Shown: positions 8,790 to 17,793, counted from the stretch's first letter. The stretch: 64,000 nt of DNA from Shimia sp047124445 (GCF_047124445.1 NZ_CP138921.1:434001-498000), one strand, 5' to 3'. Program-made: numbers and translations. The notes: generated from the sequence alone by a model not told the origin.

Positions 8790-8800
8790 CTGCACAGCAG
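8790..8800. promoter_or_regulatory. PhaR-type operator between phaZ and phaC
   Basis: CTGC-ACA-GCAG is an exact match to the CTGC-N3-GCAG motif known for PhaR of Rhodobacter and Paracoccus. It is 25 bp before the phaC start and 73 bp before the phaZ start, so it could act on either gene. Confidence 0.7.
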
Positions 8801-8824
8801 CGACATTAGGGCGAATAGGTTAAT

Positions 8825-10618
8825 ATGACAACAAATGAGACTGAAACGGGCGAAAAAATGGAACGCCTGAACGCCAATTTGGCACAAGTTGAAGCTCTGT
8901 CGCTGCGATTGACAGAAGTTTTGGGCCGCCATAAGCCATTGAGAGATGAGCTAAATTCCCCGGAACCTGAAGTGTTCATGAATGCCGCCAATGCCTATTG
9001 GCAGGCGATGGTCGACAACCCTGGAAAAGTTATCGAAAACCAGCTCGATCTGTGGAGCAAGTCGGTTAAATCTTTCGTGGACGCACAAAATTTGATGTTG
9101 AAGGGACAGTTTTCTGCACCGCAGGATGACACCCCGACAGACCGGCGATTCTCTCATCCGATGTGGAAGTCGCACCCCTATTTCAATCTCTTGAAGCAGC
9201 AGTACATGCGCAATGCGGAGGCGATTAAGACCGCCGTTGGCGAACTTCAGGGGCTCTCGTCCAAAGACAAACAGCGCATCGAATATTTCTCGAGCCAGAT
9301 TGTCGATATGATGTCGCCGACCAATTTCCTTGGCACCAATCCGGAAGCATTGGAAAAGGCGGTGGAGACCGAAGGGCAGTCGCTGATTGACGGGTTGCAG
9401 AACCTGATTTCCGATTTGGAAGCCAACAATGGCGAGATGCTGGTCAAGCTTGCGGATGAAGATGCATTCGAGATTGGTCGCAACATCGCGACCGCGCCGG
9501 GCAAGGTGGTCTATCGCAACCGGATGTTCGAGTTGTTGCAGTTCACGCCGACCACCGAGACGGTGCATGAGATCCCGCTGATTATCTTCCCACCGTGGAT
9601 CAACAAATACTACATTCTGGACCTGAAAGAGCAGAACAGTCTGATCCGTTGGTGCGTCGATCAAGGCTATACGGTTTTTGTGGTGAGCTGGGTGAACCCG
9701 GATCCGAGTTATGCGGATGTGGGGTTGGATGACTATATCGAGGAAGGGTTCCTTGAGGCGATTGCCCAAGTCAAAGACATCACCAAGCAGAAGCAGGTAA
9801 ATGCGGTGGGCTACTGTATTGCCGGAACCACGCTGCATCTGACTTTGTCGTTGATGAAACAGCGTGGCGACACATCGGTGAAATCTGCGACCTTCTTCAC
9901 AACGCTGACTGATTTCTCGGATCAGGGTGAGTTTACGCCGTTTCTGCAGGATGACTTCATCGACGGCATAGATGACGAGGTGAACGAGTATGGTGTGCTG
10001 CGCTCTTTCATCATGCAGCGCACCTTTAGTTTCCTGCGTTCCAATGACCTGATCTATGGACCGGCGATCAAGAGCTACTTTATGGGCGAGGCGCCTCCAG
10101 CGTTTGATCTGCTCTATTGGAATGGGGATGGCTCTGGCCTGCCAGGCAAGATGGCGCATCAGTATTTGCGCGAGCTGTGTCAGGCCAACAAGTTTGTGGG
10201 CGAGGGGGTCGAACTGTGTGGCACGACGCTGAAGATTACTGATGTAGATGTGCCGGTTTGCGCGGTGACCTGTGAGACAGATCACATCGCGCGCTGGAAG
10301 GATTGTTATCACGGTTTCCAGCAAACCAAGAGCCGCTCCAAGACCTTTATTGTATCTCAGTCGGGCCATATCGCCGGGATTGTGAACCCGCCAAGCAAGA
10401 AGAAGTACGGCCATTACACCAACACCGACGTCAAAGGCACAGCGGATGAATGGATGAATGGCGCAACTTTCCACGAGGGGTCCTGGTGGCCGCGGTGGGA
10501 CACATGGTTGTCAAAAAAGTCAGGTAAAAAGATTGCAGCGCGGCAGCATGGGGATGAGAATCATCCGACGCTGGGCGAGGCGCCTGGCAGTTATGTGCTG
10601 AAAAAAGCTTATAAATAA
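8825..10618 (+). CDS. phaC: Class I polyhydroxyalkanoate synthase
   Basis: 597 residues, normal for class I PhaC, which polymerises (R)-3-hydroxyacyl-CoA into storage polyester on the granule surface. The lipase-like box GYCIAG is at 329-334 with the catalytic Cys331; the general base His515 lies in SGHIAG and Asp486 in CETDH. The N-terminal region (to about residue 200) is the variable PhaC_N domain. The ribosome site is weak (AGG six bases before ATG). Only the phasin and phaR follow; the precursor genes phaA and phaB are not in the window. Confidence 0.96.
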   Translation: MTTNETETGEKMERLNANLAQVEALSLRLTEVLGRHKPLRDELNSPEPEVFMNAANAYWQAMVDNPGKVIENQLDLWSKSVKSFVDAQNLMLKGQFSAPQDDTPTDRRFSHPMWKSHPYFNLLKQQYMRNAEAIKTAVGELQGLSSKDKQRIEYFSSQIVDMMSPTNFLGTNPEALEKAVETEGQSLIDGLQNLISDLEANNGEMLVKLADEDAFEIGRNIATAPGKVVYRNRMFELLQFTPTTETVHEIPLIIFPPWINKYYILDLKEQNSLIRWCVDQGYTVFVVSWVNPDPSYADVGLDDYIEEGFLEAIAQVKDITKQKQVNAVGYCIAGTTLHLTLSLMKQRGDTSVKSATFFTTLTDFSDQGEFTPFLQDDFIDGIDDEVNEYGVLRSFIMQRTFSFLRSNDLIYGPAIKSYFMGEAPPAFDLLYWNGDGSGLPGKMAHQYLRELCQANKFVGEGVELCGTTLKITDVDVPVCAVTCETDHIARWKDCYHGFQQTKSRSKTFIVSQSGHIAGIVNPPSKKKYGHYTNTDVKGTADEWMNGATFHEGSWWPRWDTWLSKKSGKKIAARQHGDENHPTLGEAPGSYVLKKAYK

Positions 10619-10632
10619 CAGCGTTATGAAAG

Positions 10633-10679
10633 GTTTTTGCTGCAATGCAGCAAAAACTTCTTGAAATGCTGCGTCGCAG
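10633..10679. promoter_or_regulatory. Tandem PhaR-type operators before phaP
   Basis: Two exact CTGC-N3-GCAG sites: CTGC-AAT-GCAG (10640-10650) and CTGC-GTC-GCAG (10669-10679), 29 bp apart and 86-125 bp before the phaP start. The first is the core of a perfect palindrome with 12-bp arms (GTTTTTGCTGCA, 10633-10657), which may also act as the phaC transcript end. Two sites about 28 bp apart are also reported before phaP in Rhodobacter sphaeroides. Confidence 0.78.
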
Positions 10680-10764
10680 AAAGCATATTGTTGCCAGAGA
10701 CTAGAAGCGCAGCCCAAACCCTCCTCAATTATCACGGGCTGTTATTTATTAAGGAACTGGACCA

Positions 10765-11211
10765 ATGGCTAAAGCGACACAGGACATGACCGCGATGTTT
10801 AAAGACGTACTGGGCGCCTTCCCGGTGGATACCGCTGCTTTTGAAGACGCGTTCAAAAACTCCGCAGCTCTGAACGAGAAGCTGACCTCTGTTGCGCTGG
10901 GCGCCGCGGAAAAATCTTCCGAGATCTCCACCAAGTGGACCAAAGACACTCTGGCGAAACTGGGCGACATGTCAAAAGCCAAAGAAGATCCAGCTGACTA
11001 CGCCAAAGCGATGACCGACTTCGCCTCCGCTCAGGCTGAAGTTGCTGCTGAAAACATGGCGGCTTTCGCTGAAGTTGCGAAAAAAGTTCAGATGGAAACT
11101 GTTGAGCTGCTGATGTCTGCTGGCAAAGAAGCCACTGAAGAGGCAACCGCTGCTGTGAAAAAGGCCACCAACGACGTGACCGCGGCCGCGAAAAAAGCGA
11201 CCTCCAAATAA
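10765..11211 (+). CDS. phaP: Phasin (PHA granule-associated protein)
   Basis: 148 residues, Ala-rich and almost wholly helical, with no Cys or Trp-rich core, typical of the phasin_2 family that coats PHA granules. Residues about 20-125 carry amphipathic heptad-like pattern; the C-terminus is a Lys/Ala tail (AAVKKATNDVTAAAKK) resembling PhaF-like ends. The codon usage is strongly biased (GCT, GAA, AAA), suggesting high expression. AAGGA sits 10 bp before the ATG. It is preceded by two PhaR-type operators and followed by its own terminator, so it is probably monocistronic and induced when PhaR is titrated by polymer. Confidence 0.92.
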   Translation: MAKATQDMTAMFKDVLGAFPVDTAAFEDAFKNSAALNEKLTSVALGAAEKSSEISTKWTKDTLAKLGDMSKAKEDPADYAKAMTDFASAQAEVAAENMAAFAEVAKKVQMETVELLMSAGKEATEEATAAVKKATNDVTAAAKKATSK

Positions 11212-11263
11212 AGAAACGTCGCAAATCGGCACCCGGCTTCCTCCCTAAGGGTGCAGATTGCGT

Positions 11264-11294
11264 GAGCGGGCATATTGCCCGCTCTTTCTTTTTG
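11264..11294 (+). terminator. Intrinsic terminator of phaP
   Basis: GAGCGGGC/GCCCGCTC stem (11264-11284) with loop ATATT, followed by TTTCTTTTTG. Confidence 0.88.
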
Positions 11295-11349
11295 TGCTGC
11301 AGTCGCATAGGCTTTTCTGCAGCGCGCTAAAGTTTTTGGGGAGAATGAC

Positions 11350-11901
11350 GTGGGCGAAGACAACAAACCACTGCTGATCAAACGATATGCCAGCCGGCGG
11401 CTCTACAACACAGAGACCAGTGACTATGTCACGTTGGATGATATTGCCGGATTCATTCGGTCCGGGCGGGAAGTCCAGATTGTCGATTTGAAAAGCGGGG
11501 ATGATCTGACCCGTCAGTATCTGCTTCAAATCATTGCCGAACATGAAAGCCGGGGCGAAAACGTTCTGCCGGTGAATGTGCTCAACGATCTTGTGCGGGC
11601 CTACACCACACAGGCGACCTCTATGGTGCCTCAGTTCTTGCAGACCTCCTTTGATATGCTGCGCGAAAGCCAGGAGAAGGTGATGGAAAGCATGGGTACC
11701 GGCATGTCGATGCCGGGCCTAGAAGCTATGCAGGCGCAGCAAGAAGCCTTCATGAAAGCGATGACCGGCGGCATGGCCTGGCCGGGCAGCTCGGCCCCTG
11801 CGGCAGAAAAATCGGAGGCGTCGTCGGGGGAGGGCGAAGACCTCGATGACATCAAGAAGCAACTGGCAGAGTTGCAGGACAAGCTGTCCAAGCTGAAGTA
11901 A
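11350..11901 (+). CDS. phaR: PHA synthesis repressor PhaR
   Basis: 183 residues. The N-terminus LLIKRYASRRLYNTETSDYV (residues about 8-27) is the diagnostic PHB_acc_N DNA-binding domain, followed to about residue 110 by the PHB-accumulation regulatory domain and a Met/Gln-rich, acidic C-terminus. PhaR represses phasin and synthase genes and is released by binding PHA granules. The GTG at 11350 is preceded by GGGGAG; the nearby ATG at 11345 is out of frame. A partial motif CTGC-AGTC-GCAT at 11297-11308 may reflect self-regulation, but it is not an exact site. Confidence 0.94.
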   Translation: MGEDNKPLLIKRYASRRLYNTETSDYVTLDDIAGFIRSGREVQIVDLKSGDDLTRQYLLQIIAEHESRGENVLPVNVLNDLVRAYTTQATSMVPQFLQTSFDMLRESQEKVMESMGTGMSMPGLEAMQAQQEAFMKAMTGGMAWPGSSAPAAEKSEASSGEGEDLDDIKKQLAELQDKLSKLK

Positions 11902-11928
11902 GTTTAGTCAGCCGATGTGAAAGAAATG

Positions 11929-11960
11929 AAGTGGCGTATTTGGTGCGCCACTTTTGTTTT
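11929..11960 (+). terminator. Intrinsic terminator of phaR
   Basis: AAGTGGCG/CGCCACTT stem (11929-11953) with a 9-nt loop and TTTTGTTTT tail. Confidence 0.85.
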
Positions 11961-12056
11961 GGGTGCAGATATTGTGCCAAGTACCCGAATTTCCTGTCTT
12001 TTGAGAGGTTTCGTGCTATGCTTGCCCTGTTGAGCAGACCAGTGAGGTAGAAAGCC

Positions 12057-12503
12057 ATGGCTAAGGCTCCCGCATCGACGCGCAAACGTGCGTCTACGAG
12101 CAAGTCGCGGACACGTGCGACCACATCCCGCAAAACCAGCGCCAGCTTGAAAGAGATTGCCGAAGCGGCGGAACCGACTCCGGTGGAAGCGCCTGAAGTG
12201 GATTCCGAAGGTGAAGAGGCCGCCGGTGTTGACGTGATGCGCAAGAAAGAGCTGATCGAGGCGGCTGTGGCCCGCGCCGGTGTGAAGAAGCGCGATGCCA
12301 AGCCTGCGATCGAGGCGGCGCTGGCGATTCTGGGCGAAACCTTGGTGGCCGGGCGTGGCCTAAACATGCCGGGATTGGGCAAGGTGAAGGTGCAAAACAG
12401 CAAGGATCTGGAAGAGGTGCAGGTGGTGAACCTGCGTTTGCGCCGGAAAATGACAGAAGTTGCAGAAAGTGACGAAGAGGGGCTTGCAGAGCCCGCGGAG
12501 TGA
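12057..12503 (+). CDS. HU-like DNA-binding protein with a basic N-terminal tail
   Basis: 148 residues. Residues about 61-115 match the HU/IHF fold: KKELIEAAVARAGVKKRDAK helices then NMPGLGKVKV in the place of the HU GFG turn. The N-terminal 30 residues are Lys/Arg/Ser/Thr-rich, histone H1-like, and 31-60 are acidic; the C-terminus is acidic too. The HU DNA-binding arm appears short or missing (residues after 112 run into a helix). It probably compacts or bends DNA, but the arm loss leaves this uncertain. It stands alone between terminators and next to tRNA-Val. Confidence 0.8.
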   Translation: MAKAPASTRKRASTSKSRTRATTSRKTSASLKEIAEAAEPTPVEAPEVDSEGEEAAGVDVMRKKELIEAAVARAGVKKRDAKPAIEAALAILGETLVAGRGLNMPGLGKVKVQNSKDLEEVQVVNLRLRRKMTEVAESDEEGLAEPAE

Positions 12504-12522
12504 GGTTAGAAGCCGCGTCATC

Positions 12523-12598
<76 letters not shown>

Positions 12599-12607
12599 TT
12601 ATTTCAA

Positions 12608-12645
12608 CGGGCGCTCCCTTAAGTGGTTGAGCGCCCGCTTCTTTT
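12608..12645 (+). terminator. Terminator after tRNA-Val
   Basis: CGGGCGCTC/GAGCGCCCG stem (12608-12637) with a 12-nt loop, then CTTCTTTTTC. Confidence 0.8.
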
Positions 12646-12681
12646 TCTGAATTGAAACCGGAGCTGGCAGTGGCCAGACCG

Positions 12682-12714
12682 CGAAATAAAAGGGCAACCC
12701 GGGTAGGGGTGCCC
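12682..12714 (-). terminator. Probable terminator of the RTX gene
   Basis: On the minus strand GGGCACCCC and GGGTTGCCC form a stem with one mismatch, followed by TTTTATTTC. It lies 15 bp behind the RTX stop. Confidence 0.6.
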
Positions 12715-12728
12715 CCTGTCGACTTTGG

Positions 12729-15479
12729 TTACACCAATTCGAAAACCACGTCGTCCTGAAGAGCCGCAAGGGTCATATCCCAGATCATCAGAGATACTTC
12801 GGAATTCACCTCTAAGAGCAGATCGTCGCCAACTTGCCGCGCGTAGTCCGAGATGTCATTGCCGACGCTGCTGGTGGTATAGACACGGATTGTATCCACA
12901 TCGTCTTCGAAATCCCGGATGACGGAGTGGCTGCTCTGACCACCGGTGTAATCTTCCAGATCAAACTCGAAGGTATCTGCGCCGGAGCCGCCAATTAACG
13001 CATTGTTGCCTGCACCGCCCCAGAGCCGGTCATTGCCCGCTCCCCCATAAAGTTCGTCGTTGCCATCGCGGCCGGTTAGAACGTCGTTGCCGTCACGCCC
13101 ATAGAGCGTGTCGTTGCCGTCAAAACCTTCAAGGCGGTTTGTACCAGATGTGCCGAAAATCTTGTTGTGGCCGGACTGTGAGCCCACAGCGCTTTCGAAG
13201 TTTTTGATCGTGTCATTTACAGCCCAAGATCCAGAGACCAAGTCTGCCTGCAAGTCAATTACAACGCCCGCGCGGCTGTCTCGGTAGCTGATGATGTCAT
13301 GGCCATAACCTCCATCAAAGTGTTCAGCGCCGCCTCCTGCGACAACGTAGTCATTGCCTTCGCCAAGGAAGACCCGGTCATTGCCTTTGCCAGCATAGAC
13401 AGTGTCGTTGCCGTCTCCAGCGAAGATAAGGTCGTCTCCGCCGTAGGTTCTGATCAAGTTTGCGCCGGAGGTGCCGGTGATTGTGTCATCGCCGGTCTTG
13501 GAGCCAGATACGTTTTCAAAACCGCTGATGGTGTCGTTGCTGGCCCAGGACCCGGAGACTTCATTGGTTTCAAGGTTGATGTTCACGCCATTGCGGCTGT
13601 CGTAATAGCTGAGGTAGTCATTGCCATTGCCGCCGTGGAACTCCTCGCGCCCGCCGCCAACACGTACGTAGTCATTGCCGTCCCCGAGGTTGACTGTATC
13701 GCTGCCTTTTCCAGCGTAGACTTTGTCGTTGCCTCCGCCTGCGTGGATGATGTCGTCGCCGCCGTAGGTTTTGATTTTGTTGGCGCCAGAGGTGCCCGTG
13801 ATTGTGTCGTCGCCGGTTTTGGAGCCAGTGACATTTTCAAAGCCGCTGATGGTGTCGTTGCTCGCCCAGGACCCGGAGACCTCATTGGTTTCCAGGTTGA
13901 TATTCACACCATTGCGGCTGTCGTAGTAACTGATGTGGTCATGGCCAACACCGCCGTGGAATTGCTCTGCGCCGCCTCCTACGCGTACGTAGTCGTTGCC
14001 ATTGCCAAGAAAGACATTGTCGTTGCCCTTGCCCGCGTAGACCCGGTCGTTGCCGCCAAAGGTCCGGATGGTGTTTGCGCCGCTGGTGCCGTGGATAACA
14101 TCGTGCCCGGATCTGGACCCGTCGACGTTTTCAAAACCACTGATGATGTCGTTGCTGGCCCAGGAGCCGGACACCTCGTTGGTTTGCAGGTTGATGTTCA
14201 CGCCGTTGAGGCTGTCGTAGTAGCTGATCCGATCGTGTCCAGCGCCGCCATGGAACTGTTCTGCGCCTCCGCCAACAAACACGACATCATCGCCGTCGCC
14301 AAGGTGGACAATGTCGGCACCTTTCCCAGAGTGAACTGTATCATTGCCGCTAAGGGTGACGAATACTTCAGCATCATCCGTGCCAAGGAAAAGCTCGTCC
14401 GTGTCGTCACCGCGACGGAGCGTGCCGAGGTCCTCCACCGCAAGAGAAACGGTGTAGTTTCCATTGGGATATTGGTAGAATTGATGGCCTCTGTCCGTCC
14501 CCAAATGCAGGTAGTAAGTTGTATTTTCGGTTACCGACCATTCATAGGTAACTTGAGTAGATGTTTGCGTGAGTGATGCAGAGGTGAAGGTGCCATCGCT
14601 TTGCAGAAGTCTTATTTGCAGCCCGTCCAAAGATGTGTGGTCTGTCAGGTCAATGGTCAAAGTGTAGGTCGCTGCCGCGCTGACATCGATCTCAAAAAGG
14701 TCTTTGTCCTGAAAAAACGCGATATTGCCACCAATTTCATCGCCGTTCTGAAGTTCGGTGGCTTGGGATTGCAAGGCGCTGTGATCATCCGTCCCGACCC
14801 GTTCAACGGTATAGGAGTAGGTTGCACCATAAGATTGGTACACCGCGCGAAGTGAAAGCTCGATTGGATCGTCGGAGTTCGCAACAAAATACAGTTCACT
14901 TTGGCCTGCATAATACCTTGCAACGACGTAGGGGCTACCTGTCTGTTGCAGCCCGACATTGAAAGTGTCTGCGGTGGTATTGAGCGTAACCCGGTACAAT
15001 CCGTTTGTTTCGGTGTTGATCAGAACTTCGTCTATGTCGTTATCGTACTGGAAAGCCCCTGTGACCACCTCTCCAATGTCAACTGTTCCATCTGAAGGCT
15101 GCGCATGCGTTGGGTATTCATCGATGATGGCCTGTACGTGACCGTTGTAGTCCCCAAGATAGGAAAAATAGCCATCGTCGTCCTGGAAGTGTTTGACGGC
15201 TATATAATAAGTGCCTGAAGCTTCCGGGCGGAACGTCATAGCAGTAAACGTGGCGTCTCCGGGCTCGAGGACACTTTGGCCGTCACTATTCAAAAGGTCG
15301 AGGACCACCCAGCTATAGGGACCATCGTGCAGATCAAAACCAAATCGGTAGAGTTGTCCGGCCTCGAGTTCGACGACGAAGTTGTCGCTGTCTAGGGCGT
15401 AGTCGAGCGTTCCCGAAAAATCTGTCCCAAGGCTAATTTCAGTTGCGCCTGCAATGGTATTAGAATGATCGTCTGGCAT
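12729..15479 (-). CDS. RTX (hemolysin-type calcium-binding) repeat protein with PPC-like domains
   Basis: 916 residues, no N-terminal signal. Residues about 1-370 contain three beta-sandwich segments resembling bacterial pre-peptidase C-terminal (PPC) domains (for example SGTYYIAVKHF and NTTYYLHLG). From about residue 375 come GGxGxDxUx calcium-binding nonapeptides arranged in a long super-repeat, ending in a classic RTX block (NDTLYGRDGNDVLTGRDGND) and a C-terminal region with FELV, consistent with an uncleaved type I secretion signal. Such proteins are exported by ABC/HlyD/TolC systems, none of which is in the window. No catalytic domain is visible, so an adhesin or surface-layer role is possible. 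No clear ribosome site precedes the ATG. Confidence 0.88.
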   Translation of the reverse strand: MPDDHSNTIAGATEISLGTDFSGTLDYALDSDNFVVELEAGQLYRFGFDLHDGPYSWVVLDLLNSDGQSVLEPGDATFTAMTFRPEASGTYYIAVKHFQDDDGYFSYLGDYNGHVQAIIDEYPTHAQPSDGTVDIGEVVTGAFQYDNDIDEVLINTETNGLYRVTLNTTADTFNVGLQQTGSPYVVARYYAGQSELYFVANSDDPIELSLRAVYQSYGATYSYTVERVGTDDHSALQSQATELQNGDEIGGNIAFFQDKDLFEIDVSAAATYTLTIDLTDHTSLDGLQIRLLQSDGTFTSASLTQTSTQVTYEWSVTENTTYYLHLGTDRGHQFYQYPNGNYTVSLAVEDLGTLRRGDDTDELFLGTDDAEVFVTLSGNDTVHSGKGADIVHLGDGDDVVFVGGGAEQFHGGAGHDRISYYDSLNGVNINLQTNEVSGSWASNDIISGFENVDGSRSGHDVIHGTSGANTIRTFGGNDRVYAGKGNDNVFLGNGNDYVRVGGGAEQFHGGVGHDHISYYDSRNGVNINLETNEVSGSWASNDTISGFENVTGSKTGDDTITGTSGANKIKTYGGDDIIHAGGGNDKVYAGKGSDTVNLGDGNDYVRVGGGREEFHGGNGNDYLSYYDSRNGVNINLETNEVSGSWASNDTISGFENVSGSKTGDDTITGTSGANLIRTYGGDDLIFAGDGNDTVYAGKGNDRVFLGEGNDYVVAGGGAEHFDGGYGHDIISYRDSRAGVVIDLQADLVSGSWAVNDTIKNFESAVGSQSGHNKIFGTSGTNRLEGFDGNDTLYGRDGNDVLTGRDGNDELYGGAGNDRLWGGAGNNALIGGSGADTFEFDLEDYTGGQSSHSVIRDFEDDVDTIRVYTTSSVGNDISDYARQVGDDLLLEVNSEVSLMIWDMTLAALQDDVVFELV
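13278..14320 (-). repeat. Tandem ~321-bp super-repeats inside the RTX gene
   Basis: The segment coding YYDSRNGVNINLETNEV and SGSWASNDTISGFENV recurs. The same codon of the YYDS motif falls at 13278, 13599, 13920 and 14214, giving periods of 321, 321 and 294 bp. The short unit lacks exactly 27 bp, one RTX nonapeptide. Units 2 and 3 are nearly identical in DNA; unit 4 (C-terminal) is the most diverged. Confidence 0.88.
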
Positions 15480-15864
15480 TGTTGTGTGCTTTTGTTGTGA
15501 GAATGGGGTCGAAATTGCGCGAGGCTCGGCAATAGATTGCTTGGCTGAATTGTGCGGATGAATGTGCGGATGCGAGAAAACCGGCCTGCGGTAGGTGCTC
15601 AGGGTTTGGATGCCCGGTTAGGCCCGTGCCAAAGGTGAAATAAATGCTGCAGGCAAAAACGCGCCCGTGTAGGCGGTGATGGACCTTTCTTTGTTGGTCA
15701 CAACCAGCGTGGGTTCTCCACCGCCATGCGCTAGGAGCCATATAGGCCAAAGCGATTGTTGCGATCTTTTCATTACCGCTAAAGGTGTATCAATTTTCCG
15801 CAAAACTCAACCAATTTGAGTGAGCTACTTTGCCGTAGGCGAGTGACGTGTGCCTTTTTCCGGC
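15480..15864. other. Intergenic region upstream of the RTX gene
   Basis: 385 bp without a credible gene; the open frames here are short and unlike known proteins. The only structure noted is a 6-bp inverted repeat ACTCAA-CCAAT-TTGAGT at 15805-15821, which could be an operator. The RTX promoter should lie here, but I see no clear consensus. Confidence 0.5.
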
Positions 15865-16866
15865 TTACCCATGTCCCGCGGAGAACCGGTGAGGCGAGAT
15901 GCCATAGGCCTCGCGGAAGCGTTTGGAGAAGTTTCCCGCGGATTCATAGCCGCAGGCGATGGCGACATCGACCACCGGCATGTCGGTCTCGGCCAGCAGA
16001 ATGCGGGCGCGTTGCAGGCGCAGGTCCTGCAGGAAGCGTTTCGGGGTCGTGTTCAGGTGGGTTTTGAACAGGCGCTCCATCTGGCGGCGGGACACGCCGA
16101 GGCTGCGGGCCACTTGATCGAGGTCGATGGACTCTTCGAGGTTTTCCTCAAAATGGGCGATGATCTTGACGAGCTTGTCGTTGCGGTTGCCAATCACGGC
16201 GGCGGTCGAGCTTTGCTGGCGGTCGGTTTCCGAGCGTTGTACCGTATGCAGGCACATATTGAGCACGGCGCGGGCGAGGGGGGCACCGTGGCGGTCGTAG
16301 ATCAGCTTCAGGAACAGATCCATCGCGGCGACGCCACCGCCACAGGTCATGATGCGGTCATCGATGGCGTAGAGCTGCTCCAACGGATCCAGCGTTGGGT
16401 ATTGCTCCCGGAAGGGCGTAATGTTTTCCCAATGCAGGGTGAAATCCTTACCTTCAAGGATGCCCGCCTTGGCCAGAGTGAACGCGCCGGTGCAGAGCCC
16501 GCCAACCCGGCGACCCATGCGCCATTGGTGGCGAATCCAGTCGGCCACTTTGGGGGTGGCCGCGCGCTCAGGTTCCACGCCGGAACAGACAAAGACACAG
16601 GCGCTGGCCGGGGTGTCCCCCAAAGGGGCGTCGATACCGATCTCGATGCCGTTGGAGCAGCGCACGTTTTCGCCGGTCTCTGACATGGTGGTCCAGGTAT
16701 AGAGAATCTGTCCTGTGAGCTGATTGGCGATGCGCAGGGTTTCCACCGCGGAGGTGAAGGCCAGCATTGAAAGATTCGGTTGCAGCGCAAAGACAATGGG
16801 ATCAGGGGTTTCGACCACATCAACAGCAACGTGGGCAACGCCTTTGGGCACAATTGGATCAGGCAT
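15865..16866 (-). CDS. GlxA-family AraC-type transcriptional regulator
   Basis: 333 residues from the chosen ATG (16864-16866); the longer frame adds 28 unlikely residues. Residues about 20-190 form a DJ-1/PfpI (glutamine-amidotransferase-like) sensing domain with the elbow GGLCTGAFTLAKAG. Residues about 230-330 are two AraC helix-turn-helix motifs (VARSLGVSRRQMERLF and DVAIACGYESAGNFSKRFRE). The layout and the FALQPNLSMLAFTSAVETLR opening resemble GbdR/CdhR regulators of betaine and carnitine catabolism, but no such genes adjoin it, so the effector is open. Confidence 0.9.
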   Translation of the reverse strand: MPDPIVPKGVAHVAVDVVETPDPIVFALQPNLSMLAFTSAVETLRIANQLTGQILYTWTTMSETGENVRCSNGIEIGIDAPLGDTPASACVFVCSGVEPERAATPKVADWIRHQWRMGRRVGGLCTGAFTLAKAGILEGKDFTLHWENITPFREQYPTLDPLEQLYAIDDRIMTCGGGVAAMDLFLKLIYDRHGAPLARAVLNMCLHTVQRSETDRQQSSTAAVIGNRNDKLVKIIAHFEENLEESIDLDQVARSLGVSRRQMERLFKTHLNTTPKRFLQDLRLQRARILLAETDMPVVDVAIACGYESAGNFSKRFREAYGISPHRFSAGHG

Positions 16867-16983
16867 GGGGTGTTCGTTTCCCTTTTTTTGCGGCCACCCT
16901 ATGAGGAAGTTGGGCGAGACGCAAAGAAAGTTCAAAAAGAGGGCTTGCATGTCCCCGCGCCAAGGTCTAAATCCCCGCCTACC

Positions 16984-17059
<76 letters not shown>

Positions 17060-17274
17060 TTCTCCATCTTATAACCCAGATGCGTCTCCTATTGTTCTCT
17101 CCAGCGGTTTGTTGGTGGGATGAGGTCGCATCTTTGCTGTGGAAGTGCAAAGCAGCCATGTACTCAGTCCACTTAGGTATTGAGAAAGGTGAAGGAAATT
17201 CCTTTTAGTCTCCTTGGGGCTGTTCAGGGCAACGGGCAGCGACCTAAGTGATCGAACCTCAAAAGGTGACTAAA

Positions 17275-17793
17275 TTGAAATACGTTGTGTTGATGGCTGG
17301 CGCGCTGATGGCGCTGGCCGCGTGTGATTCTCCTGAGCAAGCCGATGAGAGAGACGCGCTGGTCAAAGAATTGTATGAAACTGGTGGGCGCGAGCACGTG
17401 GTGCCGTTTTTGTCTACCTGTGTGGACAGTCTGCGTGCCGGAGCCGTGGATCGTGATGCCTTTATAGCGCTGGGATATGATGTGGGTCAGCGCGAGTTCC
17501 GTGATGGCTCGCGCTATATGCATAAAGAGCTTTCGGATTTTGCGTTAGGGAGCGGCATTGTGGTGCTGGACGGCAGGGTTTCGCCGAGCCAGTGCAATTT
17601 GAATTCCCATTACTCGCTGTCCGACAAAGCTCTTGAGGAGAATATTGACCATATGATCCGAGTGAAAGGATACTCTGGTAAGGCGAGAAGCGGCGTGTTT
17701 GGTGACGGGAAAACCCTGATCCAGATCCGGACATTCACGAAATACCCTGGTCGCGGCTTGGTCAATACTGTCCAGTTAAAACGTTTGAGATAG
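17275..17793 (+). CDS. Putative lipoprotein, unknown function
   Basis: 172 residues from a TTG start chosen because AAAAGG lies 8 bp upstream and it gives a compact signal peptide (KYVVLMAGALMALAA then Cys, lipobox LAAC). GTG codons at 17266 and 17248 are in-frame alternatives. The mature part is hydrophilic, with three further Cys, and matches no family that I recognise. The lipobox predicts attachment to the inner leaflet of the outer membrane or to the inner membrane. It stands alone between tRNA-Val and a minus-strand lipoprotein. Confidence 0.75.
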   Translation: MKYVVLMAGALMALAACDSPEQADERDALVKELYETGGREHVVPFLSTCVDSLRAGAVDRDAFIALGYDVGQREFRDGSRYMHKELSDFALGSGIVVLDGRVSPSQCNLNSHYSLSDKALEENIDHMIRVKGYSGKARSGVFGDGKTLIQIRTFTKYPGRGLVNTVQLKRLR

